Positions 45,971-54,365 are shown, counted from the stretch's first letter. The stretch is 64,000 nt of DNA from Wolinella sp052170135 (GCA_052170135.1 JBQNBC010000001.1:248001-312000); one strand, 5' to 3'. Numbers and translations: made by a program. The notes: generated from the letters alone by a model not told the origin.

Positions 45971-46822
45971 CTAGCGCGACATTTTTGTACTTAGGAGCCC
46001 GCCAGCTATTATGAGTAGTATGCCAGCTATTCCAAGTGCTGATGGCAGTGGGTCTCCCAAGCACACACCCCAGAATATCGTTAAGATAATCGTTGTGTAG
46101 CTCACAACGCCAAGAATCGTTGCATCTCCATTTGCATATCCTTTTGTCAGATAGACTTGTCCAAGTGTCGCGACCACGCCAAGTAGGAGAATCCAAGCCC
46201 ATTCGCTAGATTCTGGCATGGTGAATCCACCAAAGACGTCACCACTAAAGTATAAAATCGCAAGTGGAAGGATCGTGCCACTTAATGTAAGTGAGAGAAT
46301 GATTTCGCGATAGTCATAGTAATTCTTCAGCTCTGAAATCGCCAGATAAGCCGCAGCCGCTCCTGCTCCGCTATATACTCCAAGTAGTGCGATAGTGAGT
46401 GTAAAGCCTTCTGTGTTTGGAGGATAGAGCAACAAAACACCAATAAAGCCAAGTGCAATGACCACCCACGTCATGATACCTACGCGCGCTCCAAGCCAAA
46501 GCGATGAAAAAATTGCAATAAAAAATGGAACAGTCTGTGTTAATGTGAATGCCGTAGAGAGTGGAATTTGTGTGATATTGTAAAAATATGCAATTAGCGC
46601 GCTTGCACCAAAGAATCCACGCATAAAAAGCATAAAAGGTCGTCCATGAGGGCTTTTTGGTGGGTTTAGTAGGAGTGAAATTCCTACGACTAACACACCA
46701 AAGGCATTACGCCAAAATGCCAGCTCAATGCCACTAAGTCGCTCGCCAAGAAGCTTTACAATCGCACCCATAATGGAGAAGCAGAGACATGAGAGTAGGA
46801 TATAGCCTACGCTTTTTGACAT
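45971..46822 (-). CDS. EamA/DMT-family permease
   Basis: 283 residues with ten hydrophobic spans and two EamA repeats (about 8-135 and 150-280). FSIMGAIVKLLGERLSGIELAFWRN at the N-terminus is typical of RhaT/RarD-like drug/metabolite transporters. Substrate unknown. It is a single gene with 150 bases of quiet sequence upstream, before the mobile element begins at 46976. Confidence 0.85.
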   Translation of the reverse strand: MSKSVGYILLSCLCFSIMGAIVKLLGERLSGIELAFWRNAFGVLVVGISLLLNPPKSPHGRPFMLFMRGFFGASALIAYFYNITQIPLSTAFTLTQTVPFFIAIFSSLWLGARVGIMTWVVIALGFIGVLLLYPPNTEGFTLTIALLGVYSGAGAAAAYLAISELKNYYDYREIILSLTLSGTILPLAILYFSGDVFGGFTMPESSEWAWILLLGVVATLGQVYLTKGYANGDATILGVVSYTTIILTIFWGVCLGDPLPSALGIAGILLIIAGGLLSTKMSR

Positions 46823-46967
46823 AGTATGCCTTTAAATTTTTGGTTTTAATCTGCAAGAATCTCTCTATAAAACTACAAAACAAGAAGAAACAAATCAGCA
46901 AAATACTCGCTAGATTCTTTGCTTGATTTTTATATTTTAGGATTTTGAAATTCACCGTAATTTCCAA

Positions 46968-46975
46968 ATAAAAAA
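46968..46975. repeat. Flanking direct repeat, left copy (target-site duplication)
   Basis: ATAAAAAA directly before the left terminal inverted repeat; the same 8 bases follow the right end at 52878-52885. Eight-base duplications are characteristic of IS1595-family transposition. The sequence is low-complexity, so taken alone it would be weak evidence. Confidence 0.6.
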
Positions 46976-46999
46976 GCTGTGTTTTAATAATGTGTTGAT
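46976..46999 (+). repeat. Left terminal inverted repeat
   Basis: 24 bases from GCTGTG to GTTGAT. It is complementary to 52853-52876 except at the fourth position (G here, A in the reverse complement of the right end). Identity stops sharply on both sides, as for transposon ends. Confidence 0.8.
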
Positions 47000-47003
47000 T
47001 AAA

Positions 47004-47046
47004 TGTTTAACAGAACTCCCTTTACAAAATGGAGTTCTGTTAAACA
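47004..47046. terminator. Strong hairpin behind res
   Basis: Perfect 16-bp stem, TGTTTAACAGAACTCC (47004-47019) with its complement at 47031-47046, and an 11-base loop. It lies 24 bases past the res stop and just inside the left end of the element. There is little T-run, but the stem is very stable. It could end transcription from both sides and insulate the passenger genes. Confidence 0.6.
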
Positions 47047-47069
47047 CGGGTTGTCTGCAATGCGCTACT

Positions 47070-49853
47070 CTATTTTTCAAGCGAAATTGCCCCCAAAGGG
47101 AATGACTCTGTAAATTGTCCATATTCTTTTGGATTTTTCTTATTATCAGTAAAAAATGGCAAACCAATCAAACGATAATGTGGTGTATCTTTTTGCAGGA
47201 TCTTATCCTTCCCATATTCCACTGTAATTGCTTCCAAAAAAGCTTCTTTCCACAAATCATTTTCCACTAAATGCTCACCTTTTGGTTCAATGAAGATTTG
47301 GTAATGCAAAAAGTCATTCACGCCATTGGAAGAAGATGTTTGTTTATCTTTTAGCAATAAAATAAAGTCTGGCATAAATCCTTCACCATCGGCAAAATTA
47401 TTCAATTTAAACACTTCTTCATTACGGATTAAATGAACGTCATATTTAGATTTCAAATCACCCAAACGCTCTGAAATAAATTGAATTAACTCTTCTTCCA
47501 AACTCGTTCCAGCAAAATTATCCATCACATACCAATCATTTTGCGTGGCAATAGTAGTTTTTACATCATCTTTTTTGACCCATTTTTGTTTTGGTGTGCC
47601 AAAAATTTCCCATAATTTTTTAGGCGTAAATTCTTTTGTACCAATAAATGGTATATCACTTTCACTGAGGTGTTTTTCAACCATTTCCAAGATTTTCAGG
47701 CAGCCTGTAAGTTTATCGTCCGGACTAATCTGTTTATCTTGCTCTAATCCTAAAAATTCAATTTGCCAATCTTTCAACAAGTTATTTTGTAATTCATTGC
47801 GATTTTGAATGTTGAGTTTGCCTTGCAAGCGGTCAAAATGGAATAAAGATTGACTATTTTTCCCCTTGATATGCAATGCTTTATTGAAAATGTGCCGCTC
47901 CATTTCACTCATTTTTATTATTTGAGTAAAATTATTTTGTGTACCAAGTTGCTTGGCTATTTCATCATTTGCATCGGCTGTAAATTGCGTTTCTTGCAAC
48001 AGTTGATTGCCGTGAACTTGGAATGAAAGTGTTTGCGGATTGGCTTTGAGGCTGTCTGCATTATTGGCTTTGGCATTGGGATTGGGGATTTTTTTATTCG
48101 CCCAAATTAACAAATCTCTAAAAGCCTTATTATCAGCAAATTCAGATTTGAGTTTAAATGTTGCCAATACCTTATCATCGTCTTTTTCAGGCAAATAACC
48201 ATCTTTTCGCAACTCATTTTTCAATTCTGTAATGTAGCGAGATTGCTCATCGTGCGTGTAATAAAACAACTCTTCCAAAATACGCAATTCGTGTTGCATA
48301 TCGTTGTCAAATTTGCGTTTATTTGGCTGTTTATCTTCAAACGCAAATGGAAAATAACGCACACCACGACCAATCAATTGTTTTTCCGATACAGTAGCGG
48401 CAGCCGTTTTGCCTAATTTTTTATTTGAACCACCGCCATTTTGCCCTTCATACAAACGTACAATATCAAACAAATTCAGAACGTCCCAACCCTCAGTTAA
48501 TCTATCCACCGTAAAAATGGCGCGGATTGGATTATCCGCTGCTTCCAGATTGTTTAGCAATTTTTCGGTTTCGCTGTCGGTTTTTTCGGTTTTGGTTTTG
48601 TTGGTATCGGAGTTGGTAATAATCACATTGTGTTTTTGATAATTTTGTTTAATCCAATTTGCTAAATGTGCAAACTCAAAGCCATTTTCCTGCATGAATT
48701 TTAGGGCTTGTTCGGTGCGGGTTTTGCCTTGTTCGTTGGTGTTATCGCTATCGTTTAAGCTTGTTGAAAATGTAGTTAAAAACGAAAAATCAACCGCTTG
48801 CACATTTTCTACCCAATTTAAAAATGCCAAATAATCCACTTTTGATTCATCAATCGTCTTACTTCTAAACAACATCACAGGTTTAAAATTGGCAATACCA
48901 TATTTCAACGCAATTTGATGGCGATACCAAGCAAACAATAAAGCGTGCAATACTCGCTCTTTTTTATCCAGCGTACTAGATACCAAATTGATTTCTTTGG
49001 TATAACCTTTTTGCAAAAATTCTTTTAAACCAAATTTTGTGATGATTTTATCAGCATATTTTTGTTGCACTTCAGCGTTTTCAGGTAGCGTGGCGGTAAA
49101 TTCCAACAGCACATTTTGGCTAGGATTACCATTTTTATTGAGTAACAATTCCAAAACCATATGCTCCCAGCCTTTGCGTTCAATTTCGGCATCGCTAGTG
49201 CGGTCGTTAATTTCCTGTTCTAAATCTAATTCGCCTTGTTTTTTGCCTTTGGTTTGAGCGTTTAAATGGTGTGCTTCATCGCCCAGCATCACAAGATTCA
49301 ATTTGTGCAAATCCGCCAATGTGGTTTGATTTTCTCGCTCGGTGTGAATATCGTTATACAGTTTTTGAATGCTGGTAAATTTAATTTCAATGCCGTCTGA
49401 ATGTGGGCTAAACATTTCCACTTTGCGAATAGGAATTACCGTATCACCTTGCAAAATCTTCTCGGTAAATAGAAATTTTGCGTGCATCGGGTCGATAAAA
49501 TTATTTTCCGTTTTATCTACGATATTGTTTTGATTGACGAAAAACAAAAAATGCCGATACCCTTTCTCAAAATAATACAGAATCAATGCCGCCATCATCA
49601 TCGTTTTGCCTGCACCTGTTGCCATATTAAATAGCAAATGCGTTGGCTTATTTTTTAAATCAGGGAAATTGTCTAGCTCTGAAGTACGGTCAAAAATCAA
49701 AAAGTTTTCAAGGGCGGATTTTTGCCATTCAAAAAAATCATATTTTAAGTTTTTGGACGTAAATTCAGGCATTTCAAGTAATTCAGGCTTGTATTTTTTA
49801 ACCGCTTTACGTTCATTTTCAATCACTTCAAACAACGTTTTATCATTTGCCAT
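47070..49853 (-). CDS. res: Type III restriction enzyme, Res subunit
   Basis: Helicase-nuclease that, with Mod, cuts DNA with unmethylated inversely oriented sites. 927 residues from the ATG at 49853 (MANDKTLFEVI), which has GGAGAAAAAAG upstream; a longer frame opens at 49880. Walker A ATGAGKT (78-84), Walker B D192-E-A-H195 and a later helicase motif (AIFTVDRLTEGWDV) are present. Near the C-terminus is a PD-(D/E)XK-like nuclease segment ending FIEPKGEHL. Appears intact. It overlaps mod by 11 bases. It contains an exact neisserial uptake 12-mer at 49390 and a codon style unlike that of neighbouring chromosomal genes. Confidence 0.92.
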   Translation of the reverse strand: MANDKTLFEVIENERKAVKKYKPELLEMPEFTSKNLKYDFFEWQKSALENFLIFDRTSELDNFPDLKNKPTHLLFNMATGAGKTMMMAALILYYFEKGYRHFLFFVNQNNIVDKTENNFIDPMHAKFLFTEKILQGDTVIPIRKVEMFSPHSDGIEIKFTSIQKLYNDIHTERENQTTLADLHKLNLVMLGDEAHHLNAQTKGKKQGELDLEQEINDRTSDAEIERKGWEHMVLELLLNKNGNPSQNVLLEFTATLPENAEVQQKYADKIITKFGLKEFLQKGYTKEINLVSSTLDKKERVLHALLFAWYRHQIALKYGIANFKPVMLFRSKTIDESKVDYLAFLNWVENVQAVDFSFLTTFSTSLNDSDNTNEQGKTRTEQALKFMQENGFEFAHLANWIKQNYQKHNVIITNSDTNKTKTEKTDSETEKLLNNLEAADNPIRAIFTVDRLTEGWDVLNLFDIVRLYEGQNGGGSNKKLGKTAAATVSEKQLIGRGVRYFPFAFEDKQPNKRKFDNDMQHELRILEELFYYTHDEQSRYITELKNELRKDGYLPEKDDDKVLATFKLKSEFADNKAFRDLLIWANKKIPNPNAKANNADSLKANPQTLSFQVHGNQLLQETQFTADANDEIAKQLGTQNNFTQIIKMSEMERHIFNKALHIKGKNSQSLFHFDRLQGKLNIQNRNELQNNLLKDWQIEFLGLEQDKQISPDDKLTGCLKILEMVEKHLSESDIPFIGTKEFTPKKLWEIFGTPKQKWVKKDDVKTTIATQNDWYVMDNFAGTSLEEELIQFISERLGDLKSKYDVHLIRNEEVFKLNNFADGEGFMPDFILLLKDKQTSSSNGVNDFLHYQIFIEPKGEHLVENDLWKEAFLEAITVEYGKDKILQKDTPHYRLIGLPFFTDNKKNPKEYGQFTESFPLGAISLEK
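47698..47709 (+). repeat. DUS-like motif, Kingella-type variant
   Basis: AGGCAGCCTGTA, two mismatches at the end from AGGCAGCCTGAA, the dialect I recall for Kingella. It lies inside res. Confidence 0.4.
48049..48060 (+). repeat. DUS-like motif, degenerate
   Basis: AGGCTGTCTGCA inside res; it keeps the CTG core of neisserial uptake sequences with several changes. Weak taken alone. Confidence 0.3.
49390..49401 (+). repeat. Exact neisserial DNA uptake sequence (AT-DUS 12-mer)
   Basis: ATGCCGTCTGAA, identical to the 12-base uptake sequence of Neisseria meningitidis/gonorrhoeae. It lies inside res. A given 10-mer core is expected by chance about 0.01 times in 6 kb on both strands. Confidence 0.85.
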
Positions 49854-51876
49854 CTTTTTTCTCCACTTGATAGAACGCACGGCTTAACGCTTTATCATCA
49901 TCGTTCAGGCAGCCTGCAAATTGTTCATCGTCCATTTCGGATAATGAAACATACATTTGATTTAAATCTAACATTTCAAGCACCATTTGTTTTTGTTCGT
50001 CCAATGGCAAAGATTGAAATTCAGGCTCGTTAATAATTTGACTAAATTCATTCACGCTCACATTGTATTTTAGGAAATAATGCTCGCATAAATCTTCAAA
50101 CAGCGTTTTGATATCGTCTGAATTTTCGCAAGCCAAAATTTGTTGTTTTGCGGTTTCGTTAAATGGAGCAAGTTCGGCATAGACAAACTCGCCACCGCCT
50201 TGCCAATTCACAGCTTTTGAAATACCGCCTTGCTCGCCGTCAATCACTTTTTTCAAGCGTTCAACGGCAAGCGTTTCAATATAGTCCATCTGCTCGATAG
50301 CGATAAATTGTCTATTCATTTTCGTCGCAACCGCCACAGTTGTTCCGCTTCCGGCAAAGAAGTCAAGGACTATGTCGTTTTCTTGGGTTGAAATTTCGAT
50401 TATTCTTTGAAGTAAAAATTCACTTTTTGGATATGTAAAAATTGTGTTATCAAAAAGTTGTTCCAAGTGTTCTTTTGCTTTATCATTAATTATATTTTTA
50501 TCGATTATGAAACTTTTGGTTTTTTGACCTTTGCTTTCGCCATCTTTTATTAAATAGTCTTTTACATATATATCGTATTTTCCACTAGAATTTTGTTTAC
50601 AAACTAACAAATTTGAATTATTGTCTACGTTTTGCTTTTTCCAACGCCAACGCCCTTTATCACCATTTGTTTTTATTGGATAAATTATAATTTCATTTAT
50701 ATCATTTTTTTGTTCGGTATAAATGTGTTTGGTTGTTGAATTGTAAAAAATTGGATAATACATATTTGGACGATCTTTTCTTAATGATGCGTTCCCAGAT
50801 TTTCTGAGCGATAACAGTCTAACTTCATCTTCTAAATTTTCAGATTTTAAAATTCCAAAATTATAGAAAGTAGCATAATCTTCTTTTTTGGAATAACATA
50901 AGATATATTCATGTGATTTTGCAATGGGATAAGATGATTCTTGTCTGCCTCTTGGATTCATTAATGGTATAAAATTTACTACAAAATTTTCTCTCCCAAA
51001 AATCTCATCCATAAGCACCTTTAAATACGCTTGCTCATTATCATCGCATTGCACAAAAATAACGCCGTCGTCTTTTAAAAGCTCTCTTGCTATTTCCAGC
51101 CGATTTTTCATAAAAGTCAGCCAAGTGGAATGATTAAATTTGTCGTTGTATTTAAAACCGTCATTGCCCGTGTTATACGGTGGGTCAATATAAATCAGCT
51201 TTACTTTACCTTTAAATTGCGTGGCAAGCGAATGCAGGGCTATTAGATTATTGCCTTTGATAATGAGATTTTCAGCTGGTGCGCCGTCTGAATGGCGTTT
51301 GATTTCGCCAACGGCTTGTTTGCCGTTTGCGGTGTAGCGAGAGAATTTTGAGAATGCTTTTGCGTCAAAAAGTCGGTCAATTTCATCAAAAGCAAGTGTT
51401 TGATTAAAAAAGGTTTCTTGTCTTTTTCGGGTTAATTTACTGTATAACTGACTATCTGATTGGTCATTATTGCGTTTAAAATAAATTTCTTCACCTTCTT
51501 CGGTGCTTTGTCCGCCATTTAATACACAATCTTTAAACGGAAAATCCAACACAATATCCGAATTGTCTTTCAAAAAACGATTGCCGTCCGTCAAGCCAAT
51601 GCGATTGGCGTATTTTGTGTAGGAATTATTGATGCTGTGTTTATCCAAGAAAAAACGAAAATCCTGCAATTTAAACACCAAAACGCCATTCACTTCCACA
51701 AAAAAATGGCGTTTTAACTCATCATTTCCCAATAGCAAACCGATAATGGTCGGGTCGGTTTTTTCCACCAAATCCAACAGAATGTTTTTGGCTAAAATGG
51801 TTTTTTCTTCGTTCGCCCATACTTTTTCGTGTGATAGCAGGGCTTGGGTTAATTCGGTTTGAATATCTGTATTCAT
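49843..51876 (-). CDS. mod: Type III DNA adenine methyltransferase, Mod subunit
   Basis: 677 residues. It methylates the recognition site and gives specificity to Res. Motif IV is DPPYNTGND starting at D231, and the SAM-binding motif I is FAGSG with its first Phe at 507 (VLDFFAGSG), the motif order of beta-class type III enzymes. Between them, about 290-490, is the target-recognition domain, which is visibly more AT-rich than the rest. No simple-repeat tract that could drive phase variation is present in the frame. An uptake core GCCGTCTGAA is at 51283 and a Kingella-like motif at 49907. It appears intact. Confidence 0.93.
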   Translation of the reverse strand: MNTDIQTELTQALLSHEKVWANEEKTILAKNILLDLVEKTDPTIIGLLLGNDELKRHFFVEVNGVLVFKLQDFRFFLDKHSINNSYTKYANRIGLTDGNRFLKDNSDIVLDFPFKDCVLNGGQSTEEGEEIYFKRNNDQSDSQLYSKLTRKRQETFFNQTLAFDEIDRLFDAKAFSKFSRYTANGKQAVGEIKRHSDGAPAENLIIKGNNLIALHSLATQFKGKVKLIYIDPPYNTGNDGFKYNDKFNHSTWLTFMKNRLEIARELLKDDGVIFVQCDDNEQAYLKVLMDEIFGRENFVVNFIPLMNPRGRQESSYPIAKSHEYILCYSKKEDYATFYNFGILKSENLEDEVRLLSLRKSGNASLRKDRPNMYYPIFYNSTTKHIYTEQKNDINEIIIYPIKTNGDKGRWRWKKQNVDNNSNLLVCKQNSSGKYDIYVKDYLIKDGESKGQKTKSFIIDKNIINDKAKEHLEQLFDNTIFTYPKSEFLLQRIIEISTQENDIVLDFFAGSGTTVAVATKMNRQFIAIEQMDYIETLAVERLKKVIDGEQGGISKAVNWQGGGEFVYAELAPFNETAKQQILACENSDDIKTLFEDLCEHYFLKYNVSVNEFSQIINEPEFQSLPLDEQKQMVLEMLDLNQMYVSLSEMDDEQFAGCLNDDDKALSRAFYQVEKKDGK
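49907..49918 (+). repeat. DUS-like motif, Kingella-type variant
   Basis: AGGCAGCCTGCA near the 3' end of mod, one base from AGGCAGCCTGAA, the dialect I recall for Kingella. Confidence 0.45.
51283..51292 (+). repeat. Neisserial DNA uptake core (DUS10)
   Basis: GCCGTCTGAA, the exact 10-base core, within mod (preceded by GC rather than AT). Second exact copy in the element. Confidence 0.8.
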
Positions 51877-51945
51877 TGTTATAAATCCTGATAGGTAATT
51901 ATCTTAATGTGCTATTACAAGGAATAGCAGAGCGTTTCGCTACAT

Positions 51946-52792
51946 CTACCGACTGTACATAGCAAATAGTTTTGAAATGGTTTTGCGAACAAATTCTAAA
52001 AAAATCAATTCTTTGTTATCTTTACTATCTTTGGAGAAGTTTATAAAGTTGTGATAAACAAGGTAGTTGTTTATGTACTTTGTTGCCACGCCTTTGAACT
52101 TACCAAAAATCAAATTTTTAGCCTAGCGTTTTACCGCCTAACACCTTTTGTAAGCTTGCTACATTAGGGCGACCTAGATTGGCTATTTGGGCGATAGATA
52201 AACCACTGAGGTTGACACCTATAGGAACACAAACTTGTTCTTTTGAAATGCCACTTTTAGTTGCCCGCGTTCCTCGTTTGTGAGCAGGACGTGGCAAGTT
52301 AAAATCCTTGTGATTGCCCTTGTATGAGATGGTTGTAAAGGTTTCATCTGCTTGCACAACACCGTCCAATTCAACCTCATTCATCATATTTTGTAAGGCA
52401 TCTAGGATTTTATGTCGCCATGAAAAAGCAGTCGCTAGATTGATATTGCAGATTTTGGCACACTTGCGTAATGGGTATTTCTCAATCATGCAGTGAATGT
52501 AGGTTTCCCAAATTTCAATGTCTTTTTGGGAGTTATAGAAAATTGTGCCTGTTTGTTCAACGAATGATTTTTTACAATCGCGGCAAAGGTAGCGTTGGTT
52601 GTTGCATTTTGTGCCATTTTTAACAAAGTGTATAGATTGACAATGCGGACAGTTTGTAATTTGCTTAGGTTGAATTACTTTTTTAACCTGTTCTTTTTGA
52701 CTAACAGAAGTCAAAAAAACTTGCTTGTCTGTGTCGGATAAATTCTCAAAAAGTTGTTTTAAAATATCCAACTCTTTTGTTGTACCTGACAT
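51946..52792 (-). pseudogene. IS1595-family transposase, internally deleted
   Basis: The 5' part (52118-52792, 224 residues) has a zinc ribbon (C48, C51, C70, C73: NCPHCQ, YLCRDC), a helix-turn-helix region, and the first catalytic aspartate D149 (VVQADETFTT). It ends LQKVLGGKTLG and a stop. A second piece, out of frame at 51946-52101, reads FKGVATKYINNYLVYHNFIN and on to FAMYSR, which matches the C-terminal end of these transposases. The segment between, with the second Asp and the final catalytic residue, is missing, probably by deletion of about 60-90 codons. The enzyme cannot be active. Confidence 0.8.
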
Positions 52793-52836
52793 GATAAAAT
52801 CCCTTACAAGTTAATTGAACTGTAAGGGATTTTATC
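52793..52836 (-). promoter_or_regulatory. Hairpin over the transposase ribosome binding site
   Basis: Perfect 16-bp inverted repeat, GATAAAATCCCTTACA (52793-52808) with its complement at 52821-52836, and a 12-base loop. On the transposase mRNA the AAGGG ribosome binding site and the bases next to the ATG are inside the stem. Read-through transcripts would therefore translate the transposase poorly, as known for IS10 and IS200. A direct repeat GGGATTTTA (52827-52835 and 52838-52846) overlaps. Confidence 0.6.
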
Positions 52837-52852
52837 GGGATTTTACGAAAAT

Positions 52853-52876
52853 ATCAACACATTATTAAAACATAGC
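52853..52876 (-). repeat. Right terminal inverted repeat
   Basis: 24 bases complementary to 46976-46999 with one mismatch. The element probably includes the next C (52877), since the 8-bp direct repeat starts at 52878. Confidence 0.8.
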
Positions 52877-52877
52877 C

Positions 52878-52885
52878 ATAAAAAA
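52878..52885. repeat. Flanking direct repeat, right copy (target-site duplication)
   Basis: ATAAAAAA, matching 46968-46975. Chromosomal sequence leading to the der stop follows. Confidence 0.6.
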
Positions 52886-52955
52886 GCAAAGCACTAGAAC
52901 TAGAATCCAGGCTTTTAGCTCTGTACATAGTGCCTCATCGTCTTAAGCATGAGAA

Positions 52956-54365
52956 CTATTCACCATCGCCAAGCGCATCGATTTCATCTTGCAATTTTTC
53001 GCCACGCTTCCTTGCACGAATGAGAATTGGCGAACCAGTAAAGTCAAAATTATCCCGCAGGAAGTTCACAACGTAGCGTTTATAGCTAAAATGCAGTGAA
53101 TTTGGACGATTCATTACCAGGGAGATTTGTGGTGGACGCACACCATATTGTGTTGCGTAGTAGATTCTTACTAGCTTGCCATGGTCACTTGGGAGCGGAT
53201 GGCGTGCGGTTGCGTCGCTGATTGTCTTGTTTAGCACAGCGGTTGGGATACGACGTGAGAAGTTTTCATATACGCGAAGAATCTCCTCTTTTAGCTTGTC
53301 AATGTGTCGTCCATTTTGTGCTGAGAGTGTGATAAGTGGTGCGTGTTCGAGGTATTTGAAGCGATGGCGAACCTCTTTTTCTATCTCTTTGAACTCACGA
53401 TTCCTGATATCCCATTTATTTAGCACAACTATTACACCAAGTGAAAATTTATCCACAAGTCCACCAATTTTTTCATCAAGGTCAGCGAAATCCTGAGAAG
53501 TATCCAATACTAAAAGTGCGATATGAGCGCGTTCTAGCACGCTTTTAGTCCGATCGAGCGCATATTTTTCTATTCCTTCTATTTTGCCACGTCGTCTAAT
53601 ACCTGCCGTGTCGACAAAGACCACGCCATGCCCATCGATCTCCATGCGCTCGTCAACTGGATCTATCGTTGTTCCAGCGACACTTGAGACCACTGAGCGC
53701 TCACTTCCAAGGAGCGCATTTAGCAGCGAGCTTTTACCAACGTTTACCTTGCCGATAATCCCAACATGAATATCTTCTGGAGAATCCTCATCAAAAACCT
53801 CCTCGTGCTCCAGACTATTGATAAAATCGTCAAAAGCCTCACTTTCATCGCTCTTTAAAATTAGTCCCTCAGAGTGGATTCCTAGCATTTGTGCAAGCTC
53901 ATGTTCTAGCTTTGTAACGCCCCTATTGTGTGCGACAGAGATGAAGTGTAGATTCTTTGCACCAAACGAGCTAAACTCCCATGCACGAGCCTTTTCTTTA
54001 TCGTTGTCAACTTTATTTACGACAAGAATCAGGCTCTGATTTTGGCGATATAGCGAACGAAATAGCGAAATATCATCATCCTGTGCGCCAATCTTTCCAT
54101 CGACTACATATAGCACTACATCAGCATTTTTTGCTGCTTCTAAAGCCAGCTCGCGCACTTTGCCAAAAAGACCAGTCTCTTTTAGCTCGATTCCTCCTGT
54201 GTCTAGGAGCATGGCCTCGCCATCACCGATATTTATTACGCGCTTCTTTATGTCGCGCGTCGTGCCAGATATGTCTGATGTGATTGCTATTCTTTCTCTT
54301 GCAAATCGATTAAAAAGCGAGCTTTTACCGACGTTTGGTTTACCTACGATGGCGATAGTCTTCAT
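52956..54365 (-). CDS. der: Ribosome-assembly GTPase Der (EngA)
   Basis: 469 residues with two consecutive GTPase domains, each with its own P-loop: GKPNVGKSSLFN (7-18) and GKVNVGKSSLLNA (about 209-221). The G3 DTGG/DTAG and G4 NKVD/NKWD motifs follow in each. A C-terminal KH-like domain follows. It is needed for 50S subunit maturation. It is divergently arranged with the exported-protein gene at 54456. Confidence 0.95.
   Translation of the reverse strand: MKTIAIVGKPNVGKSSLFNRFARERIAITSDISGTTRDIKKRVINIGDGEAMLLDTGGIELKETGLFGKVRELALEAAKNADVVLYVVDGKIGAQDDDISLFRSLYRQNQSLILVVNKVDNDKEKARAWEFSSFGAKNLHFISVAHNRGVTKLEHELAQMLGIHSEGLILKSDESEAFDDFINSLEHEEVFDEDSPEDIHVGIIGKVNVGKSSLLNALLGSERSVVSSVAGTTIDPVDERMEIDGHGVVFVDTAGIRRRGKIEGIEKYALDRTKSVLERAHIALLVLDTSQDFADLDEKIGGLVDKFSLGVIVVLNKWDIRNREFKEIEKEVRHRFKYLEHAPLITLSAQNGRHIDKLKEEILRVYENFSRRIPTAVLNKTISDATARHPLPSDHGKLVRIYYATQYGVRPPQISLVMNRPNSLHFSYKRYVVNFLRDNFDFTGSPILIRARKRGEKLQDEIDALGDGE

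Larger units (their letters stand above)
46976..52877. mobile_element. IS1595-family passenger-carrying element with a type III R-M system
   Basis: 5.9-kb unit bounded by 24-bp inverted repeats with a single mismatch (46976-46999 and 52853-52876) and an 8-bp direct repeat outside. It holds res, mod and an internally deleted IS1595-type transposase, all on the minus strand. IS1595 elements that carry passenger genes have been described (transporter IS). The unit contains neisserial DNA uptake motifs and few GATTC/GAATC words compared with the chromosome around it, so it is foreign. It lies between the EamA gene and der. The dead transposase suggests it is now immobile unless a transposase acts in trans. 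Confidence 0.8.

Noticed and set aside
49843..51876. Phase-variable type III mod gene
   Set aside because: Many neisserial mod genes switch through tetra- or pentanucleotide repeats, but no such tract is present in this frame.
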